From Parapristionchus giblindavisi (lineage: Eukaryota; Nematoda; Chromadorea; Rhabditida; Diplogasteridae), in assembly GCA_943737045.1 (NCBI GenBank), contig CALSFV010000002.1, positions 1,798,001-1,862,000 of the forward strand: DNA of 64,000 bases, written 5' to 3'. Position numbers and translations under genes: made by a program. Under the pieces are notes generated by a model. It was given only the letters and a program-made list of their open reading frames with translations, searched no databases and was not told the DNA's origin. Of the stretch, positions 12,601 through 24,600 are shown in pieces; positions within the stretch are counted from its first letter, which is position 1, and every line of letters begins with the position of its first letter.

Positions 12601-15600
12601 TGATTTTCAAATATTGATCTTTGATCTTTACAGTACACCAGTGCCTACTTTGAACGCATATTGGAAATGCAGGAACAGGAAGCCGAAACCAAGAACCCAA
12701 TGGTAAGAAAAAATTCTAAGAATCAAATATTACTTAGCTAAACCACATACGTGGTTTAGCTAAAAACAAGGAACTGTGACCTAGCTAATTTTTTTTCAAA
12801 TAAACTGAAAGTAAAAATCTTCGAATGAGTAGCGTGAGAGATCAATACTCTGGTATTTCAAAACTTAAAGTCCACTTTAAACACGTGTTGAAAGTTTTGA
12901 AATGCCAGAATGTCACTGAATTCAAAACGTCAAACTTTTCTTCAGAATTTCATCGCGGCCATCATTGCTCCGGTTCGCAAAGAGGAATTGATCAATGAAA
13001 TCATCCATGAGGTTTGTCATTTCTTTCGAGAATTGATTTAATTTTTCTGAACAAAAAAAAGAAAACAAATTAGAAAAATCATGAAACCTAAATTTTCTAC
13101 TAATATTATTGCATTGTTTTCAGAAAAGCATCACCCGGGGCAAGCGAAGACAGAGTGAGTACCGTTGTACCTTTTTTGCATATTTTTTGTAATTGTTCAT
13201 GCGTTTGGCTTTTTGTGAGCGGTGTGTTTTAACTGATATTGTCTAGCACCGTTAAAGGCACACGCCGAGCTAATTTGAATTTCTTCCCCATTTCATTACT
13301 CTCTCGCTTTCTTTATTTACTAGAGAGAATTGGCAGAGCGGATAATAAAATTAGCTTGAAGTTGGTAGTTAAAGAGAAATCCGGAGTTAGCATTTAAAGC
13401 CACACCCCAAGCTAATTTGAAACTCTCCGCTCTGGCAATACTCTCTCACTTTCTTTGTTTGCGAGAGAGTTTTGCCAATGCGGAGGGTAAAATTAGCATG
13501 GGGTATTGCTTTAAAAAGAAATTCCAGAGAAGAAGAAGAAGGAGAAGGGTAGTGACAAGAACACTTCAAAGATGGAAGATTTTGATGAGGTTTCGGCTGT
13601 TTCCGAGTTTGAATATACTTCCATAACGTGAGTACAATGATTTATTCAAAATTTGCGAAATGAAAAGAAAATCTGATCAAGCTCTCATCATTTTGTACAC
13701 TATCTCGACCTTTTTTTCTTTTCGTTGCTTTCATTCGCGACTTTTCGCATGCAAATATATTTTGTTCCCGTATCCATTACCCTTTACTTTTGACAACGTA
13801 CTATCATCACTGCCATTGAAAATATACACCACAATATTTCATGCGATCTCGGATTTTTTCTGATAAGCGAAAAGGAATTTTTCTGGAACATTATTTTGAA
13901 ATGTTAAAAAATTAAAAAAAAAATATTTTACAAGTGCTAAGTATATTCTCGTTCAGTGCAACTTCTGGAGATCGCGACGACATCAAGTCGACTCGTGTAA
14001 GACTTTCCTTGAGTGGTTTTCTCCCAAATGTTGCCGTGAATTGAAAGGGAACGTAACCTCTCTCAATGGTCACTTCGACGCGCAATGCTTTCTCGTTGTT
14101 AGAGAACAGAGATATAGTATCCACAATGTAGAGACCATTGAGAGAGACAACGCTCCCTTTAGGTGTCCAGAAGGCTAGAATTTTTGTTAACTATACGTTA
14201 GATTAATTGACTGATCGCAATCGTTAATACGGCGTTACATTTGACTAAGGTGTACACGTCGTCATGCATTTATGCAATTTTTGTATCATACAAGATTCGA
14301 ATGAAATTGCAAACCGCAAAATTTACGAAAACATTTCACCGCATAAATGAAATTGCAGACAGCGGAAGATAAATCTTTGAGATCGAGAATAACGCAGAGA
14401 CGGAAGGCTAAAAAGGATAAACGGGTAGGTAATACATAATGTAATTTTTCAATAGATTTGCTCAATTTTCCAACGTCAACTTTCATACATATTTATAGAA
14501 TAATTTGTACGGTCATTCCGATGTTGTGACAACGTGTAATCTTGCCAATCTTTCGCTAACCTTACATATAACTATATATTCAGTCAATGATAATGATTTT
14601 ATTTCTTTCGCATGTCTAACTTCTCTTTGTCCGCTGTGAAAGTGTAGATTTGAATTCCTCTTAAAATTCCCAAAAATTCGCAATAAAAATCCCCCGTAAG
14701 CCTCGGATCAAATTCTGTTATTAACTGCAGCGGTTAAAAAAATTACAGAGCATTACAATAATGGAAAAAATCTAACAAATTGTAAATTGCATTGTTTCGG
14801 CAATATCACTCGAGTATTTGATCATTCTAATTTTATCATTATTTCAGCGCAAGAAGAACCTTCTCCTTAAAGAAAAGGTACATTAAACTGATTTTTGATC
14901 TCACATTCTCCATATTTTATTATTATTATAGTTGAAAGCGCACCGCAAGGCCAAAAAAGCCCAAAAAAGACAGAAAAATCGAACTTCCCAAATGTCTGAA
15001 GTTACTGCTGATGATACAACTATGGGTAATTAATTATTGATCTTTCGTCTTTGATCTTTGATCTTTGATTTTTGATCTTTCACAATTGAAGATGGTGATA
15101 CAACAGCAGCTGGAACAGAGACGACGACGCAGTTCAGAGATCAAACCGAGCTAACGTCTCGCGAGCTAACGGAAAATAGCGTTTCTCTCACGCAAGGCCT
15201 GACTGAAACTGCTGGTAATTACTATCATTATTATTGAACAAATGGAATATTTACACACAAGTCTTCCCGGTTTGTGGCCGCACAGCATTTATTCAACGCT
15301 AGAGACTGGTCGTTGAGATCGTGACAGAATGCCCCAAAAAGCTGTGAGCCGCTGCCTAGAACTTCTGGCCGAAACAGCGGCAAACTTTTTACATGTTGTG
15401 TTATAAAGATCACTAGGGCATGAATGCATGCTTTACATAATAATGAAGCGCCATGGTGTACTTTAACTGTCTCTCTCCCTTTTGCGTACACTTTTTCGTT
15501 CTACCATATCCTCTTTCCCACCATGACCGATCTCGAAACGCTTTCAAAAGCCTAAGATGATGCAAATGAAATGATTTATGTTTATGTTGTGTAACACACC

Positions 15601-15967
15601 GAGCTAACTTTATACTCCCGAATCTCGCTTTCTTTGTCTGCTAAAAAGTATTGCCAATGCGGTGAGTTAATCCTGACTTCTTCTGCACTTTGTGCTGATA
15701 AGAAAAATGTATTGCATTGTATTGGAGAGTTAAATCAGCTTGGATTTGATTTTAAACCACGCCAAGATGAACAAAACTATTACAATAACTAAAATACATA
15801 TGCTACATCAATGCATTCTTTCAATTATAGGTGATACAGCAATGTTGAGTGCCGCTGAAAAAGAATTCGTGACTGCCCGTTCCAAGCGATCAAAGCGATC
15901 AAAGAGATCGAGTAGATCGAAGAGGACCGAACTTCCCACTGCTGACAAGCCATCGAATAACAAATGA
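9700..15967 (+). CDS. Single-pass membrane-type protein with basic, Ser/Thr-rich tail (20 exons, 511 aa visible)
   Basis: Exons: 9700-9813, 10221-10256, 10590-10637, 10828-10875, 11051-11161, 11564-11647, 11771-11832, 12035-12122, 12224-12292, 12464-12583, 12634-12702, 12946-13011, 13124-13154, 13528-13627, 13957-13996, 14359-14424, 14848-14877, 14932-15025, 15092-15214, 15831-15967. All junction phases agree. No Met opens the first exon, which starts at an acceptor in phase 0. The 10th exon holds a strong hydrophobic segment (about residues 221-242, ILAFIPILTFAAMVVAAIV). Downstream are KKKKEK and KAHRKAKKAQKRQK basic runs, a DDTT/TETTT acidic-Thr part and a C-terminal RSKRSKRSKRSS repeat. 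I do not recognise a family. The chain could begin in exon 16 of the preceding gene (also phase 0), giving an alternative 3' half. A polyadenylation signal AATAAA is at 16086-16091. Confidence 0.7.
9918..10124. repeat. Hairpin repeat, CTCTGGTATTT family
   Basis: Starts CTCTGGTATTTT and ends AAATACCAGAG, with largely complementary arms containing stretched ACTAGTAGTTTACTTA-type sequence. It lies in the first intron of the membrane-type gene. Related copies are at 12848-12909, 27172-27384 and 46151-46333, with a single end near 33590-33614. Confidence 0.65.
11928..12012. repeat. Diverged TTAA-type hairpin repeat (partial)
   Basis: A GAGCTA-CTCTGGTCACACTCTTTCACTGTCTTT core followed by GAGAGAGCTTTGCGAGAGCGGAGAC matches the centre of the hairpin family defined at 13398-13510, but its ends are degraded. 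It lies in the intron just before the exon at 12035. Confidence 0.5.
12848..12909. repeat. Short hairpin repeat, CTCTGGTATTT family
   Basis: A compact, almost perfect palindrome beginning CTCTGGTATTTCAAAACTT and ending in the reverse (AAGTTTTGAAATGCCAGA). It looks like a deleted version of the roughly 210-bp copies. Confidence 0.65.
13256..13368. repeat. TTAA-flanked hairpin repeat (MITE-like), copy 1
   Basis: Flanked by TTAA at 13252-13255 and 13369-13372. It begins AGGCACACGCCGAGCTAATTT, has CTCTCTCGCTTTCTTTATTTACTAGAGAGA in two halves at its centre, and ends with the inverted arm. The arms are more diverged than in neighbouring copies. It sits inside an intron. Confidence 0.7.
13398..13510. 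repeat. TTAA-flanked hairpin repeat (MITE-like), copy 2
   Basis: TTAA at 13394-13397 and 13511-13514. The left arm reads CACACCCCAAGCTAATTTGA then the CTCCGCTCTGGCAATACTCTCTC motif in halves, and the right arm is its inverse. Its right end lies only 17 bp upstream of the exon at 13528, so the acceptor region of that intron was built right beside the insertion. Confidence 0.85.
14044..14160. repeat. Hairpin repeat, AAAGGGA(A/G)CGT family
   Basis: Inverted arms start AAAGGGAACGTAACCTCTC and end in the inverse (GAGAGACAACGCTCCCTTT), with a TTCTCGTT-AGAGAACAG centre. A second copy lies at 20314-20418. This is a third hairpin family with a GAGAGAAC core, distinct from the TTAA family. Confidence 0.65.
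15040..15091 (+). repeat. TGATCTT heptamer repeat forming a 3' splice region
   Basis: Several TTGATCTTTG-type units in a row lead directly to the TTGAAG acceptor of the exon at 15092. The same heptamer precedes other acceptors in this window (12616-12633, 18714-18744, 25679-25698) and follows the stop codon at 15967. Confidence 0.7.
15596..15675. repeat. Diverged TTAA-type hairpin repeat (partial)
   Basis: ACACACCGAGCTAACTTTATACTC followed in pieces by TCTCGCTTTCTTTGTCTGC and AGTATTGCCAATGCGG matches both halves of the family core; the outer ends are eroded. It lies in the last intron of the membrane-type gene. Confidence 0.5.
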
Positions 15968-16382
15968 TCTTTGATCTTTGATCTTTGGTCTCTGAGCGTC
16001 TACCAATACCATAATTTCATCATAGATCACCTGCAGTTTACAACACATTCTGCGCTGCTGTAATGCACTGTAGATTAATTTGTATAATAAACAATATGAT
16101 GAGATGTACTTGTGTAAAATCTTTACGCCGATTGCGAAAATATCAAGAGAATGGGTGTACAAGGGACGTCCGAAAGGAAAAAAAGGAAGTCCAGGCGGGT
16201 TAGGCTAGTGGGCTTCTACCACACAAAATCTTCTCACTGCTTACAGTTATCTTGATAAAAGAGTTAATAGTAACTGTAACTGTACTCTCTAATAATAAGA
16301 TGTTCAAACAATAAATACAAAAGCTCACAGGCAAAAAGACAGAGGAAAGCATCTATGTGTGTTTCAACAGGAATGAAACATC
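15966..16382. other. 3' flank of the membrane-type gene
   Basis: TGATCTTTG heptamers begin at the stop codon itself (the TGA is part of the repeat). The AATAAA signal is at 16086-16091. No gene is seen between this signal and the tRNA. Confidence 0.5.
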
Positions 16383-16454
16383 GGCCAAGTGGTCTAGTGG
16401 TATGATTCTCGCTTTGGGTGCGAGAGGTCCCGGTTTCGATCACCGGCTTGGCCC
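16383..16454 (+). tRNA. tRNA-Pro (anticodon TGG)
   Basis: The acceptor stem GGCCAAG pairs with CTTGGCC at the 3' end. The D arm TGGTCTAGTGGTATGA and the anticodon arm CTCGC-TTTGGGT-GCGAG, with TGG as anticodon, are those of eukaryotic tRNA-Pro. The T arm is CCGGT-TTCGATC-ACCGG. Length 71 plus discriminator base. Stem pairings are complete, so this is likely functional, in contrast to the many degraded tRNA-like sequences elsewhere. Confidence 0.93.
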
Positions 16455-16849
16455 TTATCTTTTGCAGTTCAATAAAAAATATTTGATACAACAAACTGGC
16501 TAAAAAAGATATCTTTATGAGAGGGAATGGTAGAAGTCAGTGTTGTAAATAACACTACTGCCGAAATGCTTCGTAAAAGTTTATCTCGGATTACGCTGTA
16601 CTGCCGGATAGGGTGCTAGCAACTCCAATCAATTGGCAAATATAGAACGGGAATTGCCGAAATTGGCGATCAAGCTGCGTATAAATCACAGTGCACATGC
16701 GCACGGTGGCGGATTCAGATCGTGAATTTAACACCCATTTTTGACATTCCGTGTGTTCTATTCAAAAGTCACGAAAAGAAAGGAAGCGCACTCTGTGGCC
16801 AATTTTCCTTCAGAAATTAAAACTTTACATGTGTTTTGTACACAACAGC

Positions 16850-16930
16850 ACATGTACACATCGGTACAGGGCGGGGGGTCGAACCCATGGCCCTCCGAGT
16901 AAGGCGGTACTCACATAGTGGTTGTTCCTT
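16850..16930 (-). pseudogene. tRNA-like sequence
   Basis: On the minus strand an anticodon-arm-like CCGCCTTACTCGGAGGG block is followed by GGGTTCGACCCCCC, a T-arm-like hairpin. The D arm and acceptor are not convincing. Probably a tRNA-derived repeat. Confidence 0.4.
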
Positions 16931-18284
16931 ATCTTCTGAAGATTACAATACAATAATCCGTCTAGAGAATATGTCAACGTTCATAGAATGCGGATCAAAC
17001 CAGCGTGGGGTTACAAGAAGAAAACGATTTAGAAAATACAATTTCAATCCAACTATGAGAGATCAAATAAGTAAAGTAATAAATCGTTGAAACGTGTTTA
17101 GTGAGTGTAGTTCCAAGATTGAACGACCTCTTTGGGAAGATATGTAGTCGGAGCTAACTTGCTAAGCGAAGCCAAGATCAAAAATTTGAACTCCATGCAG
17201 ACAAGATACCTTGACCAAATGAACTCTTGATAAATGTTTTATGAATGGATCAAATGAATGTAGTTCGAAATGGTTCGAAATGATAATCTATTTGATGCTT
17301 CCAAGCGCTTGATAAGCCAAAACTACGTAGCGAACCCGTGTAGTTTGTGGCTACACCGCACACTCTCTCTACACTCTAGCCACACCCGTATCTCTCTCAT
17401 CCATCTATCATCCCTTCTATCTCTAACTTTGACCTCGTATCTCTCCTAGTCTACCTCTATCTCTGCCTCTGCTTTGTCTATAGGCCAAATCTCGTCGTCT
17501 AAACCCTCTTCGCATATGTTTCGTCCGTCCTTTCTGTCTGCTTGCACGTAGCCCCCGATGAGGCACAGTTATGTGCATTTGCACTTTGACCGCTCGAACA
17601 GCCGCGGACAAGCCACGCCCCCTTCTGGGATATAAGCTGGGGCTAGTCATTCCTATGGTTATTTCACGGGAACAAATCGGATCCTTTCATTGGCTTATCA
17701 AGGATCAGATTATTTTATTTATTTATTTACTGTTGACAAGCAATTTTTATTTATCACACTTTGTGCTATCAACGCTATCAGCTAGTCACACCGCAAAGTA
17801 ATTTGAAACTCCCTGCTCTGGTAAAACTGTGCCACCTTCTTTGTCTGCAAGAGAATATTGCCAGCATGGAATATTCTTAATAGAAAGGAAGTCATTAACT
17901 ATTCATGTAAAATTATGACAATTACTTTTTTTCCATTCTACAAATGTTGTCCACAGTTCATGAGAAATCCTTGTCTACTTTGTCTTCACTAAATCGTTTC
18001 TTTCGTCATCGGTTCAATGATCGTACCCTTTCTCGTTTCGTTATCTATCTTGTTATATCTCATTACCAGTTTTCAACTCATCTACCCACTCATTCCGTTC
18101 CCAGTTCATACATTGCTATGTCATCCGTGCCGATCTAGTGCTGCATTTTATTTATTTATTTGTTTATCCATCAGTTAGAACATGAATAATGAAGTGAAAA
18201 AAGCAATATGGGCGTGATGGAGTTCACTTTGGGCCATGTCACTTTTAACATCATTATCACCATCATCAAATTATTGCTAGACTA

Positions 18285-18428
18285 CTCGGCTCGGGCGTAA
18301 AAGGCTCAATTTTACCCCCGAGCAGAGTAGGAAAAGGATCATTCCGCACTGGCAATGCTCTCTGGCATTCTTTGTCAACGAGAGAGTGTTGTCAGAGCGG
18401 GACGTAAAATTCGCTCGTGGTGTACCTT
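18285..18428. repeat. Diverged TTAA-type hairpin repeat
   Basis: Contains CCGCACTGGCAATGCTCTCTGG and the inverse GAGAGTGTTGTCAGAGCGGGA, with GCTCGGG near one end and GCTCGTGGTGTACCTTTA at the other. The left end is scrambled by an inner duplication. Confidence 0.55.
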
Positions 18429-18590
18429 TACCAATCTTTTCGTATGATCCGACCCCGAAGTGTCTAGCATCACTCTGAACCGAGATAGCTCGTATGCAGT
18501 CCTGCTTTCTGCTTCATATATCCACGTGTAATAATTTCATTTCCTCATGGACGAAATAATTTTTGTTTGATCCAAGTTTAAAATGGTTTC

Positions 18591-18596
18591 TTTCAG
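18591..18596 (+). promoter_or_regulatory. Probable spliced-leader acceptor of the dehydrogenase gene
   Basis: TTTCAG preceded by a pyrimidine run lies eight bases upstream of the ATG at 18604, with no exon visible before it. In nematodes such an unpaired acceptor just before the start is usual for trans-spliced genes. Inference only. Confidence 0.5.
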
Positions 18597-18603
18597 ACCA
18601 ACA

Positions 18604-21600
18604 ATGTCTAATGTATCTAAAGTCGCGAAGATCTTCCGTGTCATCACGCTACCCATGATGATATTTTATGTAATATTTTAATTTTTTGTTTAAAAAATAT
18701 TTTAAAAGTTTTGATCTTCAATCTTTGATCTTTGATCTTTGCAGGATTGCCTGATGGCTCTCTTTGCGAACTTTGCCCCGCTCGGCTGGGGTCTGTACAA
18801 AGATGTGACAGGAAAGGTCAGTTACATGATCCGTTATCTGATTAGAGAAATAAAGTTCAATTGAGCGTATAGATATATTAACAATAAGACTTGAGTACGT
18901 TTCAGAATTTGGGAAAAATACGATCACTTTGACATGTTTATTTTAAGTTTCAGAATTGAGCTAAAAACAATATCCGATACTCATAGATGATCCAGGTTTG
19001 GCTTGTCTTTTAGACCTATCAAAAAAATAATAAAATGACATCAATCTGCAATGTGTTTTGCAAAAGTTACGAAAAGAAAAGCAAAGAACATCCCCTTCTT
19101 TGCTCACTCTACCTACTCCTCGTTTGGCTTCATATATTTCTCCTTTGGTATCAACACCAAATTATTGATTGCAGGTTGTTCTGATTACCGGAGGCGCAGC
19201 TGGATTGGGCCGGTTGATGGCCCATCGATTTGCGGAGAGAAAAGCGGTCATTGTCCTGTGGGACAGAGACGAAAATGGACTGAAGATGGTGAAGGGAGAA
19301 CTGGAGGAGAAGGGAGCCAAGGTGGGATCAAGATCAATGATGATGAATTGAATCTAATGAAGTGCAAATAAACCTCACCTAAGTCTCGTGGTAATCAAAA
19401 ACTGATATTTTTGTCATACAGTATATTTTTATTATTTTCCACAAGAAAATTTTAGTAAGAATCGATAGCTTAATTTTGTTCACTTAAAGACATTTGATAA
19501 CTGCCAATATAATAGATAAAAAAGGTAGAAGGACGTGAACGATGAAATACCATTAAGGTTTACATTCACACTGTGGATATGTTGAAGACAGATGAAATCG
19601 CCAAGAATGCAGCCCTGGTCAAGAAAGAGGTGAGGCATAATCTTTGTATAATTTATTTATATTTTTATTTGATTCAGAACCAAGTAATCAAACTTAACAC
19701 ATGAAGACAGACTAAAATATAGTGATTTGATTTTTTTTGTCCGTCTAAATTTTCCAAAATATCCGTGAAATCTCTCGAAGAAAGAAGAATCTATGATTGT
19801 TTACAGCTTGGCAGAGTGGACATTTTGATCAACAACGCCGGAACGGGAATGAAGGGAAAGGTGAATCAACAATCATTAACTTAATCCTTATCGTTATTAT
19901 CCCTAACAAGATTGTGTCTTGTAAGTGAAGACACAATCTTAAAGGAATACCCCATGCTAATTTTACCCTCCGCATTGGCAATACTCTCTCGTAAACAAAG
20001 AAAGTGAGAGAGTATTGCCAGAGCGGAGAGTTTCAAATTACCTTGGGGCGTGGCTTTAAGTCAGGACTCTCTGACAATGCTCTCTCACAGACAAATAAAG
20101 CTAGAGAGTGTTGCCAGAGAGCAGAGTTTCAAAGAAGCTTTTGATGAGCTTTTAAGTCGCGGCTTAATGATCTTATAATAAGTCTTTTTAAACCTTATTT
20201 TTCCCTTCATTGAGTCTCTTTTAGGTGCACGAGGTACAGGAGAAAGCCATCAGAACTACCATGGACCTGAACGCACTCGCGCACTTCTGGGTACTGTTTT
20301 AAAGTGACTAACACCTTTGTCAACGGTCTCTTCAACGGGTTACGCTCTCTCGTTGTGAGAGAACAGAGAACTATTGTGCACAATGAAGAGACCGTTGAGC
20401 GAGGTTACGCTCCCTTTAAGTTTTTCAGGTACACCTCCGAGCCAATTTTAAACTGTCCGCTCTGGTAATGATCTCTCGCTTTCTTTGTCCACGAGAGAGT
20501 ATTGCCAGAACGGAGAGTAAAATTAGCTCGGGTGTCTCTTTAATATTGTTCTTCATTGACCACTGGGATTATAACTCGTGCCAAGGGTGTCTCATCTAAA
20601 AAAAACAATTTAAGCACTGAGTGAAGTAGCAATTGGCAGTTGCTTGCGTCACTTTTATTATTTTAGAAATATTCAAAAATAATAATTGATTCGTTTAAGA
20701 CTGCGAAAGAGTTCATCCCCGACATGTTGGATGCGGATCGAGGTCAAATCGTCAGTGTTGTCTCTCTCGCTGGACTATTCGCTGCTTCCAAAGGTACGCG
20801 TTCAGAGGCCGCATCCATGAACGGTGGCAACCGTTTGCCGACAAACGTTACGTTGCAATCATAGGCGGAGGTTTTTGATAAACACCTCCTGTTGTGACTT
20901 CAATTTTGCCAACGTTCATGAATGAACACGGCCTCTGGGGTTTCTCTCTCTCTCGCTGATATTTCAAAACTTAACTGTACTCAACAGTCAAAATCTGTCA
21001 ATCGCATCCCTTGAAAGTTAATTCTAACTAACAATACAGTCCCGCATAATCTCCCCCTTAACAGAAGTTTCCGGGGACACTCGGAGTGTCTCCAGGTGTC
21101 TCCTAACCCGATTTACTCTCTATAATTATATAACGTGTTTTAAATGCGTTTATGGAGAGCCTTTTCCTCATTTGCATCAAATGCACGTGACAAATAAATT
21201 TTAAATAAATTTAAAAAATGAAAATAACGTATTTCAAAAATCAAATATGAATTCACAAATATGACACGATGATACTGTGAATTGAACCACGGAGGAAGAT
21301 TACGGTATATCCGCATCCGCTTTTTGGTCTGTGCGTCTGAAAGTCTGGACCAGCATTTTTCTTATCTTTCCCTAGTTTTTTGTTGTTTCCTTGTTTATTT
21401 CTCTCTATTCATGTTATGTATCAATTATTAACGTCCTAGAGTAGTTCATTTGCTGATATCGCTTTCCCTCCCTCACTCGAGGCCTCGTTCGACTAGCTTT
21501 TCTTCATTCGTTTGCAATGTAGTATTGCAGGGCCAAATGCCTACGCCTGTTGGACTGGGTTTGTCGCAGTCGCGTTGCTCACTGTGCCTACCTACTCTGC

Positions 21601-24600
21601 CGCTGACGACCGCTCGACGCGAACTCAGAAGTAAGTCTAGACTATAATTAATTCTATATTTCCAACAAATATTTAATTTATTTATCTATCTTTTGTATCG
21701 TTGTTATTCAATTGTTATTATCAACCTTTCGCAGGTTGATGACTACGCGCCTACTGCGGCTGCAGAGGGCGACTCGCCGTCGCATGCGTCGGAACATCTC
21801 TGGCGCCAACCGCCCTCGACTCTAGTTGAGAAGTAAGTCTAGACAACCAGTGAATCTTTATTTCCAATAAGTATTTAAAGTATTTATTTATCATTCATCT
21901 TATTGTTCTTCACACGTTAGTATTGTGCCTTCTGAAGTTGGCATTGCGCCATTTGAATGCCACATGAGTGAAGTTGGATATTGTTCAGGTCCGATCAGGA
22001 AATCGGACTCGTGCCGGCGACCCCTTCGATTCGACACCCAAATCGGAATCCATCAACTGGTATGCTAGAATAATGTTGTAATGTAATCATGCATGTTTTC
22101 TTATTTTCGTGTGTTCCATTCTAGTCATAACACTTAGATCATTCTATTAAAATATTTTTAGAGAAGATAAAATTCGCCATAGTATGCGTTTCAAATACGT
22201 AGAAATTATAAATTATAAAATGATCAATAAAGGGAATATGAATTTATTGATTTATCTATCTCTGTAGGGATGACTGCGTTGGCCGACACCGGGCAACGAT
22301 TCCTGCGATGGAAGGTACGGTATTATGGATACTGTAATTATAGATGTATGAACACTACTGTTTAGACTAATGTAGTTATGCTCTAATCCGAGTGATGTAG
22401 TTAATGTTTAATTAGTCAACAGTACTGCAGTAATGATTGTTTGTACTATTTCACAGTTTTGGAATAACTGTAATCATACATTGCCATACCCTCGCAGTGC
22501 GAGGATTGACCCACTATATAAGGCCCATTTTAGGCCACTTGATAAAAAAATTAAGCTAAAAATGACGATTTTTAGGCGAAAATAACGAATTTTGTGTATC
22601 AACCCACTATATTTCGAGAATTGACCCACTATATAAAAATAGACGGCGAGGGTACCGAAAATGTATGACTGTAATGATCATGCTCATCTAAAATTTCGGA
22701 CACTTGACATTTTACTCATCTTTTGCAGAGCCGTGACCTACACTCGGACACATCGGTCTTCTAACGGGAAATGGCCAATAAGGAGAACGTTCTACACGCA
22801 TCGACACTGGAACAGGACTGGAGTTCCTTGACTACAACTTGACTTACCGCACTTGATGGCTGGTATTGATTGATTTATCTGACTGTTCCTTGCCTAGCCC
22901 CCTCTTACTATCACTTTTGTTATCATACTTGATTACTAGGATATATCGATTTTATTGCCAATATTGTAGCTGAGCTATAAATAATATTTTTTTATGTTTG
23001 TTCCTGAATCTGTTCTTCACATGTACATCTCTATGTGCACGTCCTCTACTCCGTTATAGCTGAATTTTGAATTTTCTGTCAATCACTTGGAAAAGATGTC
23101 AACCACTTGATTTCGCCCTTCAGATTTTGGATAAACAATACTGAAGTTCTAGCTTGCCCTCCTTTTGCTGATGTGTTGTATGAATGTGTGAAGTAGTCAA
23201 TTGGTGTGGTTCTTTATTCAGTTGTTACAAGAATAAGGAGATACACTAGCCATGATGGTGGCGTTAAACTCGACGAAAGATGATAAGAGCTGACTGTCTT
23301 CATGTTTCAGTTCTGTAATTCCAGTCCTCATTGGCCATTTCCCGTTAGAAGACCGATGCGTCCGAGTGTAGGTCACGGCTCTGCAAAAGATGAGTAAAAT
23401 GTCACGTGTCCGAAATTTTAGATGAGCATGATCATTACAGTTATTCCAAAACTGTGAAATAGTACAAACAATCATTACTGCAGTACTGTTGACTAATTAA
23501 ACATTAACTACATCACTCGGATTAGAGCATAACTACATTAGTCTAAACAGTAGTGTTCATACATCTATAATTACAGTATCCATAATACCGTACCTTCCAT
23601 CGCAGGAATCGTTGCCCGGTGTCGGCCAACGCAGTCATCCCTACAGAGATAGATAAATCAATAAATTCATATTCCCTTTATTGATCATTTTATAATTTAT
23701 AATTTCTACGTATTTGAAACGCATACTATGGCGAATTTTATCTTCTCTAAAAATATTTTAATAGAATGATCTAAGTGTTATGACTAGAATGGAACACACG
23801 AAAATAAGAAAACATGCATGATTACATTACAACATTATTCTAGCATACCAGTTGATGGATTCCGATTTGGGTGTCGAATCGAAGGGGTCGCCGGCACGAG
23901 TCCGATTTCCTGATCGGACCTGAACAATATCCAACTTCACTCATGTGGCATTCAAATGGCGCAATGCCAACTTCAGAAGGCACAATACTAACGTGTGAAG
24001 AACAATAAGATGAATGATAAATAAATACTTTAAATACTTATTGGAAATAAAGATTCACTGGTTGTCTAGACTTACTTCTCAACTAGAGTCGAGGGCGGTT
24101 GGCGCCAGAGATGTTCCGACGCATGCGACGGCGAGTCGCCCTCTGCAGCCGCAGTAGGCGCGTAGTCATCAACCTGCGAAAGGTTGATAATAACAATTGA
24201 ATAACAACGATACAAAAGATAGATAAATAAATTAAATATTTGTTGGAAATATAGAATTAATTATAGTCTAGACTTACTTCTGAGTTCGCGTCGAGCGGTC
24301 GTCAGCGGCAGAGTAGGTAGGCACAGTGAGCAACGCGACTGCGACAAACCCAGTCCAACAGGCGTAGGCATTTGGCCCTGCAATACTACATTGCAAACGA
24401 ATGAAGAAAAGCTAGTCGAACGAGGCCTCGAGTGAGGGAGGGAAAGCGATATCAGCAAATGAACTACTCTAGGACGTTAATAATTGATACATAACATGAA
24501 TAGAGAGAAATAAACAAGGAAACAACAAAAAACTAGGGAAAGATAAGAAAAATGCTGGTCCAGACTTTCAGACGCACAGACCAAAAAGCGGATGCGGATA

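Larger units (their letters stand above)
16455..18590. other. Intergenic with diverged repeats
   Basis: No exon chain recognised. It holds a tRNA-like sequence on the minus strand (about 16850-16930), a diverged TTAA-type hairpin at about 17785-17890, and another at about 18285-18428 with CTCGGGCGT / CGCTCGTGG ends. 17340-17640 is pyrimidine-rich with scattered ATCTCT runs; nothing coding could be supported there. Confidence 0.4.

Noticed and set aside
15231..15491. 86-aa minus-strand ORF
   Set aside because: It lies in the last intron of the plus-strand gene and has no recognisable feature.
19051..19371. 106-aa ORF overlapping the dehydrogenase exon
   Set aside because: It is in a different frame from the TGGAAGLG cofactor motif; the spliced frame is clearly the real one.
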